A DNA stretch of 64,000 nucleotides from Micrasema longulum (Eukaryota > Arthropoda > Insecta > Trichoptera > Brachycentridae): positions 62,001 to 126,000 of the forward strand of contig JAGVSM010003958.1 in assembly GCA_022494885.1 (NCBI GenBank), in the 5' to 3' direction. A program made the position numbers and the translations under genes. How positions within the stretch are numbered: position 1 is the stretch's first letter; the number at the start of each line of letters is the position of its first letter. The notes beneath the pieces are model-generated. The model ran no database searches, was not told where the DNA came from, and saw nothing but the letters and a program-made list of their open reading frames with translations. This document shows, one piece after another, positions 45,495 through 57,004 of the stretch.

Positions 45495-47525
45495 TCATAA
45501 CAGTAGTGTTATATTTTAATTAATCTTTCTGCTTGATTTGTTCATTGTTTTCATTTGGTTTTACTCTTGATATTTTACTGTACAAATTACTTGTGTAAAG
45601 ACTAAAAAATAATAGACAACAAAAAAGTCATAACAGTTAGGGTCATAACCGAACTACCGATGTAAATAAAATTGTATATTATACATATTTCCATGTTTTT
45701 GCAGTGTACACAGGTTTTTTGTTTCAGATTCCGACTAGCTAGTCCTGTGTTTATGCAGGACGTTTGAATAATTATCAATATTTCAAATCGATCGATTTCG
45801 GAATTTAAAATAATATTTTGTGCATGTAACCAAACGCTCTAAACATTAAAAATATTGGCTTCAGTGATAGGTGGGTAATTTTTAATTAAGCAATCTCTTC
45901 TAATACTAGTTATCATAATCCTCTATCTTCTATGTGAAGATGGTACAGCAAGTTACACAAAGACAGAGAAACATTGAAACATCGTTAGAGACTCGTGTCT
46001 TCAAGAGGAGGATATTGCCACTATTGTTGCCCTAGCTCATATTTTGTATGTTTATACCCGCCTGTTGCTTTTATTTTCTTCGGGTTGTCAAGTTTCTTTC
46101 TCAACATTCGTATATTATTTCCACAAGAGTGAAAACCAAATTCATTATTAAATTCGTAATCATTAAGTATTTTCTAGGACACAGGACTCAATGATCAGCG
46201 GTAAAGTATTTATACCTATACATCTAAATCACCGCTGTATTGATGTGGGAGCCGCTGCATGCGAGTGAAACAAAAATTTATGCCTACTTGGTCTAAGTAT
46301 GTGGAATACAAAAAATGTAAAACTTAACATTACAAACAAGGCAATATGTTTTGTTATGTATGTGTCTCGGTGTTGCTAGTAATTTTTTACTGTCCCAAAA
46401 ATAAATTTAACTGATTTGTACTCATGAGTTAAGAGTGGCGTAAAATGAAGATGGTTTTATAGTAGGTACGAGTAATATAGCAGCCTTGTAATTACAGGGC
46501 TAATGTTCGGTGCCTTGATTATGAATGCTATCTTCATCTGTATATATCGAGACGGTAAACTTAACTTCTATACTATCTGTATTTTACCTCGGTATGTTCT
46601 ACCTACTTGTCATGTCGACATCATATGATCGAAACAAACCAATGGAATGACTGCAAACAATTAGTTCGCGTTCCTTACGTCAATAACATTTAAAATGGTT
46701 CTCATTTATAGTTTAAATAGGCATCTGTAATAAAAAGTGCTCACTTCAAAGCGATTACAAACTACAACAAATACTAATTTAGTCAAAAAAAATGCTCGCT
46801 TGAACATGAATTTTGTATGACTTTTGGAAATCACCTAGACGGTGCGCTTAACGATCGTCTGTATGTATCTACCGATCGACTACAAAGCCGGCTCTTTTAA
46901 CGTCTCGATACATACACTCGGAAAGATAGTAAAACAGATGAAAAAAATAAAAACAAAAAATAAACCGCATTTTATTTGTTAATAGGAAAGAATCTAGCGA
47001 CATTATTTTCACATCTAGGCATTCGTTTTATTAAAGTGACAGTTATGTCGGAATTTAATTCGACTTCAAAATTTATTTATTTCTCTCTCATATTTTTAAT
47101 GGGCTTTTAAGAAAAAAGGTGCTAACCTAAGAACTATTAAAATATTTAACAAGTCATAACTAAAGGAAAAATTTCTCGGTGGAACAAAAATTTTGACACT
47201 TTCAATGCGTAGATAAACGTATTGAGGGGTTCTAGACCCGTCGGTATTAACCGATATCCTTATAGTCGGTACCTTTATAGTCGGTCGGGAGACTTTTATC
47301 TTCAACTATGACGTCATACTGAAGCTATGTCATTTTAGAGCGTAGTGAGCGTAGTTTGCCCTTGTTTCATATCGATGTACCTACCCAAAACTTGAAGGTA
47401 GGGGGTCGGTAGTATATCTTTACAATCGCTAGAGGGAATTTGTCTTCAACTATACCGTCGAGGTGAAGGTATGATGTCTTCATCTTCCCATCGTTGCGTG
47501 GATTACAGTTAATTTATTGTGAAAG
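45495..47525. other. Intron sequence between exons C and B, unassigned
   Basis: No exon found. The block 47220-47480 is less AT-rich and has short direct repeats (TATAGTCGGTACC then TATAGTCGGTCGG; CTTCAACTATGAC then CTTCAACTATACC) that suggest a decayed element. Confidence 0.4.
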
Positions 47526-47531
47526 GCGTAC

Positions 47532-47699
47532 CGGTTATCATTGCCGCTCTCGCAGAAGATGGCCATCCTCTCTCCGGTGACTTTTTCAAGGCGAGGGTTG
47601 GTAGTGAGGTTTAGGCCGAAGGGAAGCTGCACACTGCGGGGCTGGTGGTCCACCAACTCTTCGGCTTTGCGTTTTTCCACAACACAGTTCATGCGGGAC
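47532..47699 (-). CDS. Middle exon (exon B) of the same unidentified gene
   Basis: On the minus strand the acceptor is ...GTTGTAG before 47699 and the donor is GTACGC after 47532. The 168-bp exon is 1 + 55 codons + 2 bases. Its first base completes the AG left by exon A into an Arg codon, so the phases fit exactly. The protein segment begins SRMNCVVEKRKAEELVDHQ and includes VQLPFGLNLTTNPRLEKVTG, with two cysteines. It looks like folded-domain sequence, but I cannot name a family. The intron to exon A is 2,958 bases and holds a SINE-1, a retrotransposon tail and a foldback MITE. Confidence 0.75.
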
Positions 47700-47994
47700 C
47701 TACAACATATTCAAATACATTATTATATGAAATGTTCAAAATATGGCTTCCAAACATCTCCACTCAGAATATGAGTATATGTTTACGCATATTATATGCC
47801 TACATTTATCTACCTATTGCTAACTGATAGTAAGAAATAAAAAAATGTCAGTAAATAATTGTTGTCGAATTTTATACTTGGGTAGATGCACACAAGAACA
47901 CAATGATTAATCAATGAATAAGCAAGCATCTCGATCGAGAACCATCCTCCGTCTTGTTTAAGTCAAATCCAGAAGCAGTAATGAGCCACGGCGT

Positions 47995-48156
47995 AAGAAA
48001 ATCGGGTTGTGGTCCCGTGGCTAGTGTCGTGGACTCTTGGATCAAAGATCCGAGGTTCGAACCCCACTCTACCCCAACTTGATTTCTATTTTCTAATAGT
48101 GAGTTTTTTACAACTCGTTGAAATTGGCCACTAACATTGAAATATTTGGGTAAATC
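47995..48156 (+). mobile_element. SINE-1 copy, best preserved
   Basis: tRNA-like head CGGGTTGTGGTCCCGTGGCT, A box TGGCTAGTGTCGTGG, B box GGTTCGAACCCC, then the core with CTAATAGTGAGTTTTTTACA and a 3' end at ATATTTGGGTAAAT. Use this copy as the family reference. It lies in the intron between exons A and B. Confidence 0.85.
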
Positions 48157-48164
48157 TCGCAACT

Positions 48165-48430
48165 CGGCGTACCATGTTGGATATGAGCTTTATCTACAAA
48201 ATTGTTAATAACCTAATTGTTAGAGGCATTTCATATCGAGTCCCTGTCCGTAGAACTCGTCAATCTGTACTCTTCGACATTCCCAACTCAATGACTAATT
48301 ATTTGAAAAATAGCACTCTTCGTAGAATACAGATTTAGTGACAGTTTTAGTAACATCGACATATTACATGGTAAATACCATATTTTTATCAGATCTGTTA
48401 AAGACATTTTAAATTTACATCCTGCTTGAC
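48165..48430 (+). mobile_element. Jockey-like RT C-terminal end
   Basis: Reads RRTMLDMSFIYKIVNNLI, RVPVRRTRQSVLFDIPNSMT and NYLKNSTLRRIQI before a stop, matching the end of RT proteins of the kind at 43.4 kb. It starts directly after the SINE-1 copy. A T-rich repeat follows. Confidence 0.75.
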
Positions 48431-48640
48431 TTTTAACTTTTAATTTGACTTTTAATTTTAACTTTCAATTATAACTTTTTAATTTTAATTCTTAATTTTA
48501 ACTTTTAATTTTGACTTTTAATTTAAACTTTTAACTTTAATTTTAATTTAAACTTTTAATTTTAATTTCAATTTTATCTTTTACTTTTGATTTTAATTTT
48601 AACTTTTGATTTCAACTCTTAATTTATACTTTTATTTATA
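48428..48640. repeat. Degenerate TTTTAAnTTTTAAC repeat
   Basis: About 210 bases of alternating T-rich and A-rich short units (ACTTTTAATTTTAACTTTT and variants). It follows the RT tail at 48.2 kb and may be an expanded 3' end of that LINE. Confidence 0.7.
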
Positions 48641-48904
48641 TCCCTACAGAGATGAGGTAGAATTTTTTCAAATTCAGGATTATGGATATTCGAGCGTTTA
48701 CAGGGCTTATGACTTGTCATTGGCTGGGTTAAATGGCCACTTTAAGTAGGTACTACAACATTCCCCATTCCGCTTATTAGCGAATATCCACACAGGTAAC
48801 ATTAACCCAGCCAATGACAGGTCATAAGCCCTGTAAACGCTCGAATATCCATAATCCTGAATTTGAAAAAAATCTACCTCATCTCTGTAGGGATATAAAT
48901 AAAA
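48633..48904. mobile_element. MITE family A, long foldback form
   Basis: Two arms of about 110 bases (48633-48755 and 48795-48904) are inverted repeats that start TATCCCTACAGAGATGAGGT and contain CGAGCGTTTACAGGGCTTAT. The loop is about 40 bases. The transcript of either strand would fold into a long hairpin. It lies in the intron between exons A and B. Confidence 0.9.
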
Positions 48905-48909
48905 ATATA

Positions 48910-50095
48910 TACCTACGCCCCCTTGGGAGAAAATCCAGATTTGTGTATGTACAAATACACGTACCAAAATAATGTTGTCTTAATTTATACTTATTCATAT
49001 ATATACATCTACTACCTGCATCTAATTAATTATTGTTGGTTGTGAATTTTTACAAAGAAATATAAATGTTCATAGAAGCAGAGAGAGAGGGAGGGAAGTA
49101 GAATTGGAGCAATACAATGTCTTTTTTTATTTGATATTCATATTTTTACTTTTTTAGAATTCTATTATTTTTCCCCTCTCCTTCTGCATTCATAATAAAT
49201 TAGTGTGAAATCTTTAATTGGTCTTACTTTTTTAACTGTTCTTTTGTACGGTGTATTTATATAAAGACTGTATGATTTTCTTAATAAATAAATTTTAAGA
49301 ACGCTAATATAAATTTTTAAAAACTTTTGACTACGCGTCACCATTTTTTGTGTTCAACTGTTGGATGTAATCAATATAAAATGTACATAATATTTTTTTA
49401 TGAGGTTTATCATCTAATCTGTAATGTAAATTGAATAATACAGTTATGGATTTCACATTTAAAACTAATTAGACATACATTCTAAAACACATGAATTGTT
49501 TTTGATGTGTAAATAATATTAAAGTTACATAATATGCGAGTTGACTGAACTTATAAATAATGTATTTGTGTACATCAAAATATGAATAAATTCAAATATA
49601 CCTGATGAATTATTAATTTTTCTGGAATATTACAAAATAATATCATTGGTTTTTTTGGAATATTTTACTCCTCTGTCCATCTTTGACATTTCTTGCTAAT
49701 AAACCCAATGAAAAATATTCACTATTTTGCGTAATTGGGCATAATCATTATTGAGGTTGTAGAGAAAACAACACACTTAATTAACTGTTTAATCAAATTT
49801 AAGACTCGGCAGCTTATTATTTATTTGTCAACATAAGATGTGCCAGTTTTTTATTTAAAATGAGTACCAAAAGTAAAACAAAATGATTAAGTTTATACGT
49901 CATTCGAATAATATATTATATTGTGTTTGCTTTTACGTTACATGTATTATTATTTTATTTGATTACAAGCATTAAAGGTGGAACGTCAAGTAGACGAAAG
50001 TAAGCATTTTTAACACAACTTATGTTCGCGTTCAATCATGAGAATAAATGAGAAAACATAAACAGAATAAGAAGAAAACATTATTGACTAATTTG
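48910..50095. other. Intron sequence between exons B and A, unassigned
   Basis: Very AT-rich; nothing recognised. Confidence 0.45.
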
Positions 50096-50099
50096 TTTT

Positions 50100-50218
50100 A
50101 AAATTACTGAGACTTATCATTTTACCTTCATTTAACAAAAATGATGAAGATGCTCTGCGGTTGGATTACCAAAACAATGCCCTATGCACCAACATATGTG
50201 GAAAGGTTATGCTGATTA
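50100..50218 (+). mobile_element. SINE-2 3' fragment
   Basis: ACTTATCATTTTACCTTCAT, GCGGTTGGATTACC and AATGCCCTATGCACCAAC match the 3' half of the family. Confidence 0.6.
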
Positions 50219-50657
50219 TTTGATAGTGAAACAAATGCACACATATTTTTCTAGTTTACTATTTGTTTTTCTTTTCAAAATAATTTTTCTAGGTGTGTTT
50301 TTTTTTAATGTTTTTTTTAGAGATGTAATGTTTCTTTTTTTTATTTTTTATTTTTGTTAACTTAATTGTTTTGTTTTAATTATTCTATTATATTTCAAAT
50401 TACGTTCAACATAATTATTATTCACTGCAGTGATTATTTCTGTCAAACGTTTTATTGTAAAAGGTTCTTTGAAACGTTGATGGATAAATAAATAACAAAA
50501 AAATTGTGTGTGTGTATTTTTTTTAAGTATTGGTCTATGATAGATTTTTAAAAACTTTTTCATATCACCAGTGCACATTATTACCGCGTTCAAAAATAGA
50601 ATTTCAGTAGTGGTTGGGCGGGAAACGGGAAAATTTCTTGACCCTTGTTTTTATTAC

Positions 50658-50869
50658 CTCTGGTTCTTTTCCATTAGAGCTCCAGCAAGTTCGTCAAAGT
50701 CCAGCTGCAGAGGGAGAGTGATCCTAATTGGCTCCCGGCCAACTTCCGCGGAGGAAGATTCGTCTGAGGAATCATCAGACTCTGAAGACGAGTCCTCTGA
50801 GTTGGAGTCTGAAGAAGAAGCACCAGAGTCTCCTTCCTGAGAGTCTGCATCGTGATGTTCATCCAATGA
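50658..50869 (-). CDS. Acidic serine-rich exon (exon A) of an unidentified minus-strand gene
   Basis: Read on the minus strand, a T-rich acceptor (TTTTTCAG) precedes base 50869 and a GTAATA donor follows 50658. The 212-bp exon is open throughout and carries 70 codons plus two bases (phase 0 in, phase 2 out). Residues 1-41 are an acidic serine-rich stretch made of Ser, Asp and Glu, typical of a disordered, CK2-type phosphorylatable region. It is followed by REPIRITLPLQLDFDELAGA, a more ordered-looking segment. The exon is GC-rich relative to the flanking AT-rich introns and keeps frame with exon B. I do not recognise the protein. There is no start codon here, so at least one more exon lies at higher coordinates. 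Confidence 0.75.
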
Positions 50870-51190
50870 CTGAAAAATAAAAACAAACATTATTTTGCAA
50901 CGTCACAAAGTTTTAGTCGCCATTTATATTTTTAATATTATCAGACAATTTATAATGAGCAGAAATCGATGGAAATTGAATTTTTTGGTTACATAAAAAG
51001 TTAAATGTCGATGTTGATTTGACATTTCATACGAAAAATGCCAATTATTATATAAATGTCAACGAGTTACGTCTTATTGCGAAAGTTGGTGTAATTATAG
51101 ACTACGCAAAAATAAATAACAGAACATCAAAGAAATAAAAAGTAAAAAACGCCTTACACCTTAATATAATCGAAAAATGTATTCTATGAT

Positions 51191-51472
51191 CTGGGCCCCA
51201 ATTACAAAGGGAAGTTAACAGAGTTATCTTTGACAGTCTATCTTTATTATCTTATATCTTTGACTGTCTATCTTCTTTAAAAACCGATATTTGCGTACGA
51301 AAATTAGCGTTTTTGCGTGAGCATTTAAAATATCTTCGTTGGTAACCTATAAGTGAACGTGTTTTAAAGAAGATATTGTATGCATATTCTGCTTTTCATA
51401 CGGAAAACATTATTTTACTTTGCAGATAAAATTGAAGATAAATGTTAAGTTCCCATTGTAATCGGGGCCCAG
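51191..51472. mobile_element. Small TIR element with CTGGGCCCC ends
   Basis: CTGGGCCCCAATTACAAAGG at the left and the inverse TCCCATTGTAATCGGGGCCC + AG at the right. The subterminal GAAGTTAAC / GTTAAGTTC is also inverted. The 280-bp interior has no coding frame. A clean target duplication is not evident. It abuts a SINE-2 fragment. Confidence 0.8.
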
Positions 51473-51602
51473 ATGGTGCATGGAGCGTTCTATTGCTTCG
51501 CCAAATGCAGCGAATATTGAATATTTGTTACATGAATGAAAGGTGATCAGTCTTACACTTTAGATTCCCGTGCAGTATTTATGAAACATTGCAGTGACAT
51601 TG
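51473..51602 (-). mobile_element. SINE-2 3' fragment next to a TIR element
   Basis: ATGGTGCATGGAGCGTTCTA, then AAATGCAGCG, TTTGTTACATGAATGAAAGG and GATCAGTCTTACACTTTAGA match the minus-strand family. It starts directly at the right inverted repeat of the element at 51191-51472. Confidence 0.65.
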
Positions 51603-51604
51603 CA

Positions 51605-54565
51605 ATCGAGTCAAAAACGCTTATCCAGGATTTTTTTATTTTTAAACCATATAATACAAAGTATAATACAATGAGTACTAACGTAAACTGTACATTTTTT
51701 TTTCTGTTTTGGGCAATAATTATTTTTCTATTTCTTCAATACTATTTTTATGTATGGTAAATATATTCGATAACCATATTTGCCACAGCAAATTGGTTTC
51801 TTAGAACAGGCATTTGCCCATATAGAAACCGATTGCAACATTAGGCATACTAATATTTCTGGCTTGCCGACCCTTCATATACTGAGCCTACTCCCAGTAC
51901 AAGAAAAAAATGACAAAGTATTTTTTGTGCCATTTTGTAAAATATGAAAGATATGGATAAATAAACAAATAAAATAAAAAAATAAAATTCTTCTTTTCAA
52001 ACTTTTATAAAGAAATAAAAAATATTGTATTAGTGTATTTCTGTTTTCAAGAAACTACATTGATAAACTTTATAAGGCATTAATTTCGAGATTAGCAAAA
52101 ATTTAAATCTGCTTTCCTTCCATACTTTTTACTTTTATTTGCTTTTTATATATATTAATAACTTTTATGATTTTTCCCATTATGTATTTTTGTATAATTT
52201 AATTTAGTACGTACTTTTATTTGGCATATGATTTATTGCTCCTCTTATATTTCTTACTATAATTGAGTGAATTTCTAGAAAACATAACTCAATTATCATT
52301 TCAATTATGCTTTTATATATATATTCTTTTTCTGTTGATTTAAATGATGCTCTTATTTTGTTTTTTTTTAACACTACTATATTTTACTATTATTTTGTTG
52401 ATTTTAATGATACCACTATTTTTTTAATTTGATTATGTATGATTCTTAATTTGTATAATTTATATTTTAAAAAATATTTCTGATTAGCTTTTTTGCATTG
52501 TATTCTTTGGAATTTGATTATGTATTACATTTACCTTTTTTTCTAGACAAATTATAATGACATGTGATTCTATGTCATTATAATTTGATCCAATTAATTT
52601 TACTATGTATTTTTTAGTTATTTATTGTGGCTTGACACGGGCATAGCCTAAAAAGCCTTAATAAGTTCATAAATATTTAATTTTGTAATTTTGAATGAAT
52701 AAATAAATAAAAAAATAAATAAATATACTCGGTACAAGAAACACGTCTGCTGAAGACATTAATCATTGGACCTACAAATATTTTGTAGAATATATTTTAA
52801 AATGACCTAACCAAATTATTTTTTCTTGTAATTTACGACATTATCTAGCCAAAAATTTTAATACGACTAGTTTTCAATGTCACCATAGAGCAACAATCAC
52901 CTGCTTTACTTTTACAGCTCAAGGCTCCTCGTGCAAACTATACATACGCTTTACTTAGTAAACTGCAAACATTATTGTCTTCACCACTATTTAGTTGTTC
53001 AAAAACACAAACATTCTCACGCTTATTCAAACACAAAATAATACATTCACAACTCTCCGGCTAAAGTTACATAATAAGTTTTCCTTAGAAAAACCTATAT
53101 TGAATTAATACAATTACCTGGTGCTTACTCCATTGTCCTTAGTGTTTTGAAACAACCAATTGTTTGTACTTGAAATTTATATTATTATATAATTAAAACT
53201 GCATCGGCTCGTGAGAATTCAACGTAATAGCATTTTTTTAAATCATAAAACTACATTATTGAAAGATGAAAAAACTCAAGCAAGAAATTAATCTAACCAA
53301 TAAGTGGATTATAAGAATAACACCCTTTTAACCTGTAATTTATTCAACGTCTTACTGAATACACAGATAATAAATCAATAATTTTAAATGCCAAGACTTA
53401 AAAAAAAGGACAATTTATTTGTTAAATTGTTAAAAACTTGTAGACTCCAAATTATATAAAAATAAAACCATGCGTTTTTCGTTCGGCGTTTGTTATTCGT
53501 TATATTTATTTTTATATTTTATACAATGTAAAACATCAAAAACAATGTGTCCTGACTGCTGGGGTGACCCGTAAATTTATAATATTTAGTTTTATGTTAT
53601 TCCGTTTTGCCTTATAGGAGCATTATTTATAATGTTTTATTAGGGATTTTTCCAGCTTTTATTCATAAATAAGTAAAAATATGTTAACAATACTAGAGCC
53701 AAGTAAAAAAAATTCACCACATTATCCAACTATATGGCTTATGTCAAAGTTTCACCATTCTCTTAAAGGCAAATCAGCTATCACTCAAATATACTAAAAT
53801 AAAAGTAAAACTTAAAGCATTAATACATATTTTTTATTTCATGGAAAATATTTTTACTGTCTGAGTTTGTCTGCAGACATTTCTTGGTGGAACTGCATTT
53901 TTATTATTATAATTTTTATTGTCATTGCGAATTGTTGGAAACTAGATATTCCTTTACTCAAACATAAATATTAATGAATTCAGTTGTAACGGTGTGTTTT
54001 CACCATTTTTTTTAACATCAAGTACAATACTGTATTGTTAAAAAGATAAATTCTCATATTTTGTATTTGATGCTTTCGAGATGTTTCCAATGGATGCATG
54101 ATTTAAATGCGTCGCTTAGCTGATTTCAATGGCGTTTCAACCAAGTTAAATGCAGTTTAGATAAAATCGGATAAGAAACTAGAAACCTGCGATGCATTTA
54201 TGAACTTTAATGCGTTCTCTAACATTTTATAAAGCAGCTTACTTTTAAAATGGAGTTAATGAGAAATAATATGTGTCATTTAACTGTTTTTTTGCGTTTA
54301 AGTAAGACTCAGAATTTAAACGAAATATTGATATAAATAACGGTTATATGATTTGAACGTTATAATTTTACACATTATGATCAAAACTTAAAAATAGCAA
54401 ATATAAAATCAGTTACTTGTTTGATAAAACAGTTAATTCGCAACGTATCGCAAATAAAACACGTAACTTTTGTTAAATCTCAGTAGATCTGGGACCATTT
54501 TAAAGTACATTTAAGTAACAAAAATAAACCATTCACTTTTCATAAGAGTTTTTTGTTACGTATAT
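51605..54565. other. AT-rich stretch upstream of exon A
   Basis: The missing upstream exons of the minus-strand gene could lie here or beyond, but I saw no exon-like island. A LINE 3' end is at 52.6 kb. Confidence 0.4.
52600..52725 (+). mobile_element. LINE 3' end with AATAAATA tail
   Basis: GGCTTGACACGGGCATAGCC followed by AATAAATAAATAAAAAAATA at 52700-52725. The style resembles the Jockey-like 3' ends at 15.4 and 62.2 kb. No coding part is visible upstream. Confidence 0.5.
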
Positions 54566-54570
54566 ATAAT

Positions 54571-55064
54571 TTTAACATATTACAACAGAAATGAAGAACA
54601 TTTTACAGAAATGAATATAGAAGTCTAGGCATCCGCAAGGCCTGTCATTGGCTGTGTTTGGAGGCCACATTACACACTTTGTAACATTTACCATTCTGCC
54701 TATATATATGAACATCTACATTCCTTCTAAACTCAAAACATTGTTGATGAATCCACCTGGTCCAAGAAGAAGTATAACAATTAAAAAATAGTTTCAGCCG
54801 TTGCCTAGTATGTAGGTAAGATAATTTAATCAAATGAATCTCACCCGCAACAATAAAAGTTTCAGCTCTTTAACTTCACAAACGTCAACAGATAGAAGAG
54901 CCGAAGGAATGTAAATGTTTGAATGTAGATAGAATGGTGAATGTTACACAGTTTGTAAAGTGGCCACTTAAACCAGCCAATGACAGGTCATAAGCCGTGC
55001 AGATGCCTAGACTTTTATATTACCTTCTCTAAAATGTTCCTCATCTCTGTTGTAATATGTTAAT
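54571..55064. mobile_element. MITE family A, longest copy
   Basis: Inverted repeats of about 150 bases, from TAACATATTACAACAGAAAT to CTCTGTTGTAATATGTTA, flank a centre with AAGAAGAAGTATAACAATTA and AATCTCACCCGCAACAATAA. The centre matches the copies at 7.6 and 62.5 kb. Confidence 0.85.
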
Positions 55065-55756
55065 TATAAATACTTTTTAATTAGTCCAATTTCTTTGAAA
55101 ACTGTATTTATTTTTATACAAATATATATCTTAAATATTTACGAAACAGATATTCGAATGAAACATTTAAACTTTTTTTGACTTATTACAAATAAAACTG
55201 TCCTATTTATTTGTCTTCCGTTTAATAAATCTTTTTTTTCCTTTTGTAGTGCAACATATTAAAAGTTTACTATTTTTCCTATACAGATAACCTATTAAAT
55301 AAGTCGTGGATTTGCAATCTAAACTTATTTAAATATCACGAATTCCAAAAAGATATGAATTCCCAACGAATTTCGTGATTCGTGATGAGAATTTCAGTCG
55401 GAGAAGAGATAGTGCACTGATGTTCAGTCACGTCTCTTCTTCTGGTACCCATTTTGATAAACTGGGTATGTATTTAAAACGTTATTTAAGCGATAAAATG
55501 ATCACATTCGCAAAATAAAAAAAAGGGTAGGTTAACTAATTCAAACAGAACAGCTGTTGCATAAAAAAAGTCAAATAAAAATAACCCGTTCACCCATTTT
55601 CACATAAACGCAACAATTACTTAACAAACAAGCATAGCTTTTTATGGTGCAACTGGTTTTAGTCGAATCACCCATAATAGGGAAATATTACCTTTTAAAA
55701 ATATGTTTTGAGCAATAAAGGCCTATAAAATACTGTCCAGTAAAAAAAAAAAAAAT

Positions 55757-56270
55757 TGACAATTATTAGTGGCATAAAAAAAAATAATTTGTAATTTTGA
55801 ATTCCCGCAAAAACGGCCGTTCCATTGGCCACGCCCCAAATATGTCACGATTCATGTTTATTTGTTCCTGGCCATTGAAATTTGTTAAGAACATTATCAC
55901 GAATCTTGACATCACAACAACCAAGGCCAAACACGTCGCGTTAAACGAAAATATGAAATTAATTTTTCATCGATGGCGCTTTTATGTTTTTTTTTTAATG
56001 CCATTTTTACGTTTATTTTCAATGGAAATTTGACAAAACTTAATTTGCGGAAACTTTACGCTATATTTATTGTAACAAAACCATAACAATATAATTTAGG
56101 TCCTTTTTACAAAATGGGGTACAAAACAAAAAATAAGATAAACTATTTTAAATTTTTGTATGAAAACGTTTCTCCACAAATTCATATTGATTTTGAAAAT
56201 ACAATTAATTATTCTAAATACATTTCATATATTTTTATCAGTATTCGTAGTATGTGATATTTTCCTACTA
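55757..56270 (+). mobile_element. Dispersed repeat family B, copy 2
   Basis: Same landmarks as copy 1 (GAATTCCCGCAAAAACGGCC, TGGCCACGCCCCAAATATGT, CACGAATCTTGACATC, AACGTTTCTCCACAA) with about 170 extra bases in the middle. Both copies start with a (T)TAGTGGCATAAAAA or TTAGTAGCATAAAAA block, which may mark one end of the element. Confidence 0.75.
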
Positions 56271-56384
56271 GCATTTTTAATTAAAAAGTTTCAATCTAAT
56301 CAAAATTTCATTAAAAAATATTTTCTTGGATTTGAAAACAGTGCATAGAAAACCGTTTTATCGTCAGGTAAAACATCATTAAAA

Positions 56385-56530
56385 TCATCGCTATTATTCC
56401 CTTCATCAGAACCTAATGGTGCATAGGGCAATGTAGTCCAATCGCATCCGTTTTATTCGTCACTTGAATCACGTTCGTAATCAGGTCTATTCTCCTCTTG
56501 GTACTGTAATAATTTACTTGACTATCGTCG
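56385..56530 (-). mobile_element. SINE-2 3' fragment, diverged
   Basis: TTCCCTTCATCAGAACCTAA, TGGTGCATAGGGCAATG, CAATCGCATCC in the order of the minus-strand family. Confidence 0.55.
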
Positions 56531-56894
56531 CACACCAGTAACAGCCTTAACAATACTTGTCATTGCTCAAGAAGGTCATCTTATAATATAAGCATTATAA
56601 AAAATCAACCAAAAACTGCACACAATTTAATAACTTATTTTCATTGATTATTGAAATCAATAAAACCATGTCATAATTTTTTTCTATTTTTTTACATAAC
56701 ATTAAATGCAGTTTATTATTGTCTACCTCAAATTTATTCTTTTATAATAAAATATTTATCCAATGTAATTTTTTCACAAAAGTATTTCATGTGAAGATCA
56801 AGGAAATACTGTTAATTTATTGTTAAGTTGATATTCCAAATAAATCAATAAATGAAATACAGTAAATGTAAAAAGTACTTTTTTATGATTAATC

Positions 56895-57000
56895 TATTCA
56901 CAACAAATAATGCAAAGAGCACTGCTTTTGTAAACCAAATGCAGCGTACCGCGATCTTCTGAAGGTAAGGTAATCTGTCTTCTCTGACGGACTTTCATCG
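56895..57000 (-). mobile_element. SINE-2 fragment, diverged
   Basis: AATGCAAAGAGCACTGC, ACCAAATGCAGCGTACCGCG and GATCTTCTGAAGGTAAGGTA follow the family order. Confidence 0.55.
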
Positions 57001-57004
57001 TAAT

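Noticed and set aside
47541..47774. 77-codon plus-strand frame over exon B
   Set aside because: Antisense shadow of exon B; the minus-strand reading has phase-matched splice sites.
47995..48070. tRNA gene on the plus strand
   Set aside because: Repeated in seven places with the same non-tRNA body, so it is a SINE head.
50571..50840. 89-codon plus-strand frame over exon A
   Set aside because: It is the antisense shadow of the acidic serine-rich exon; the splice sites fit only the minus strand.
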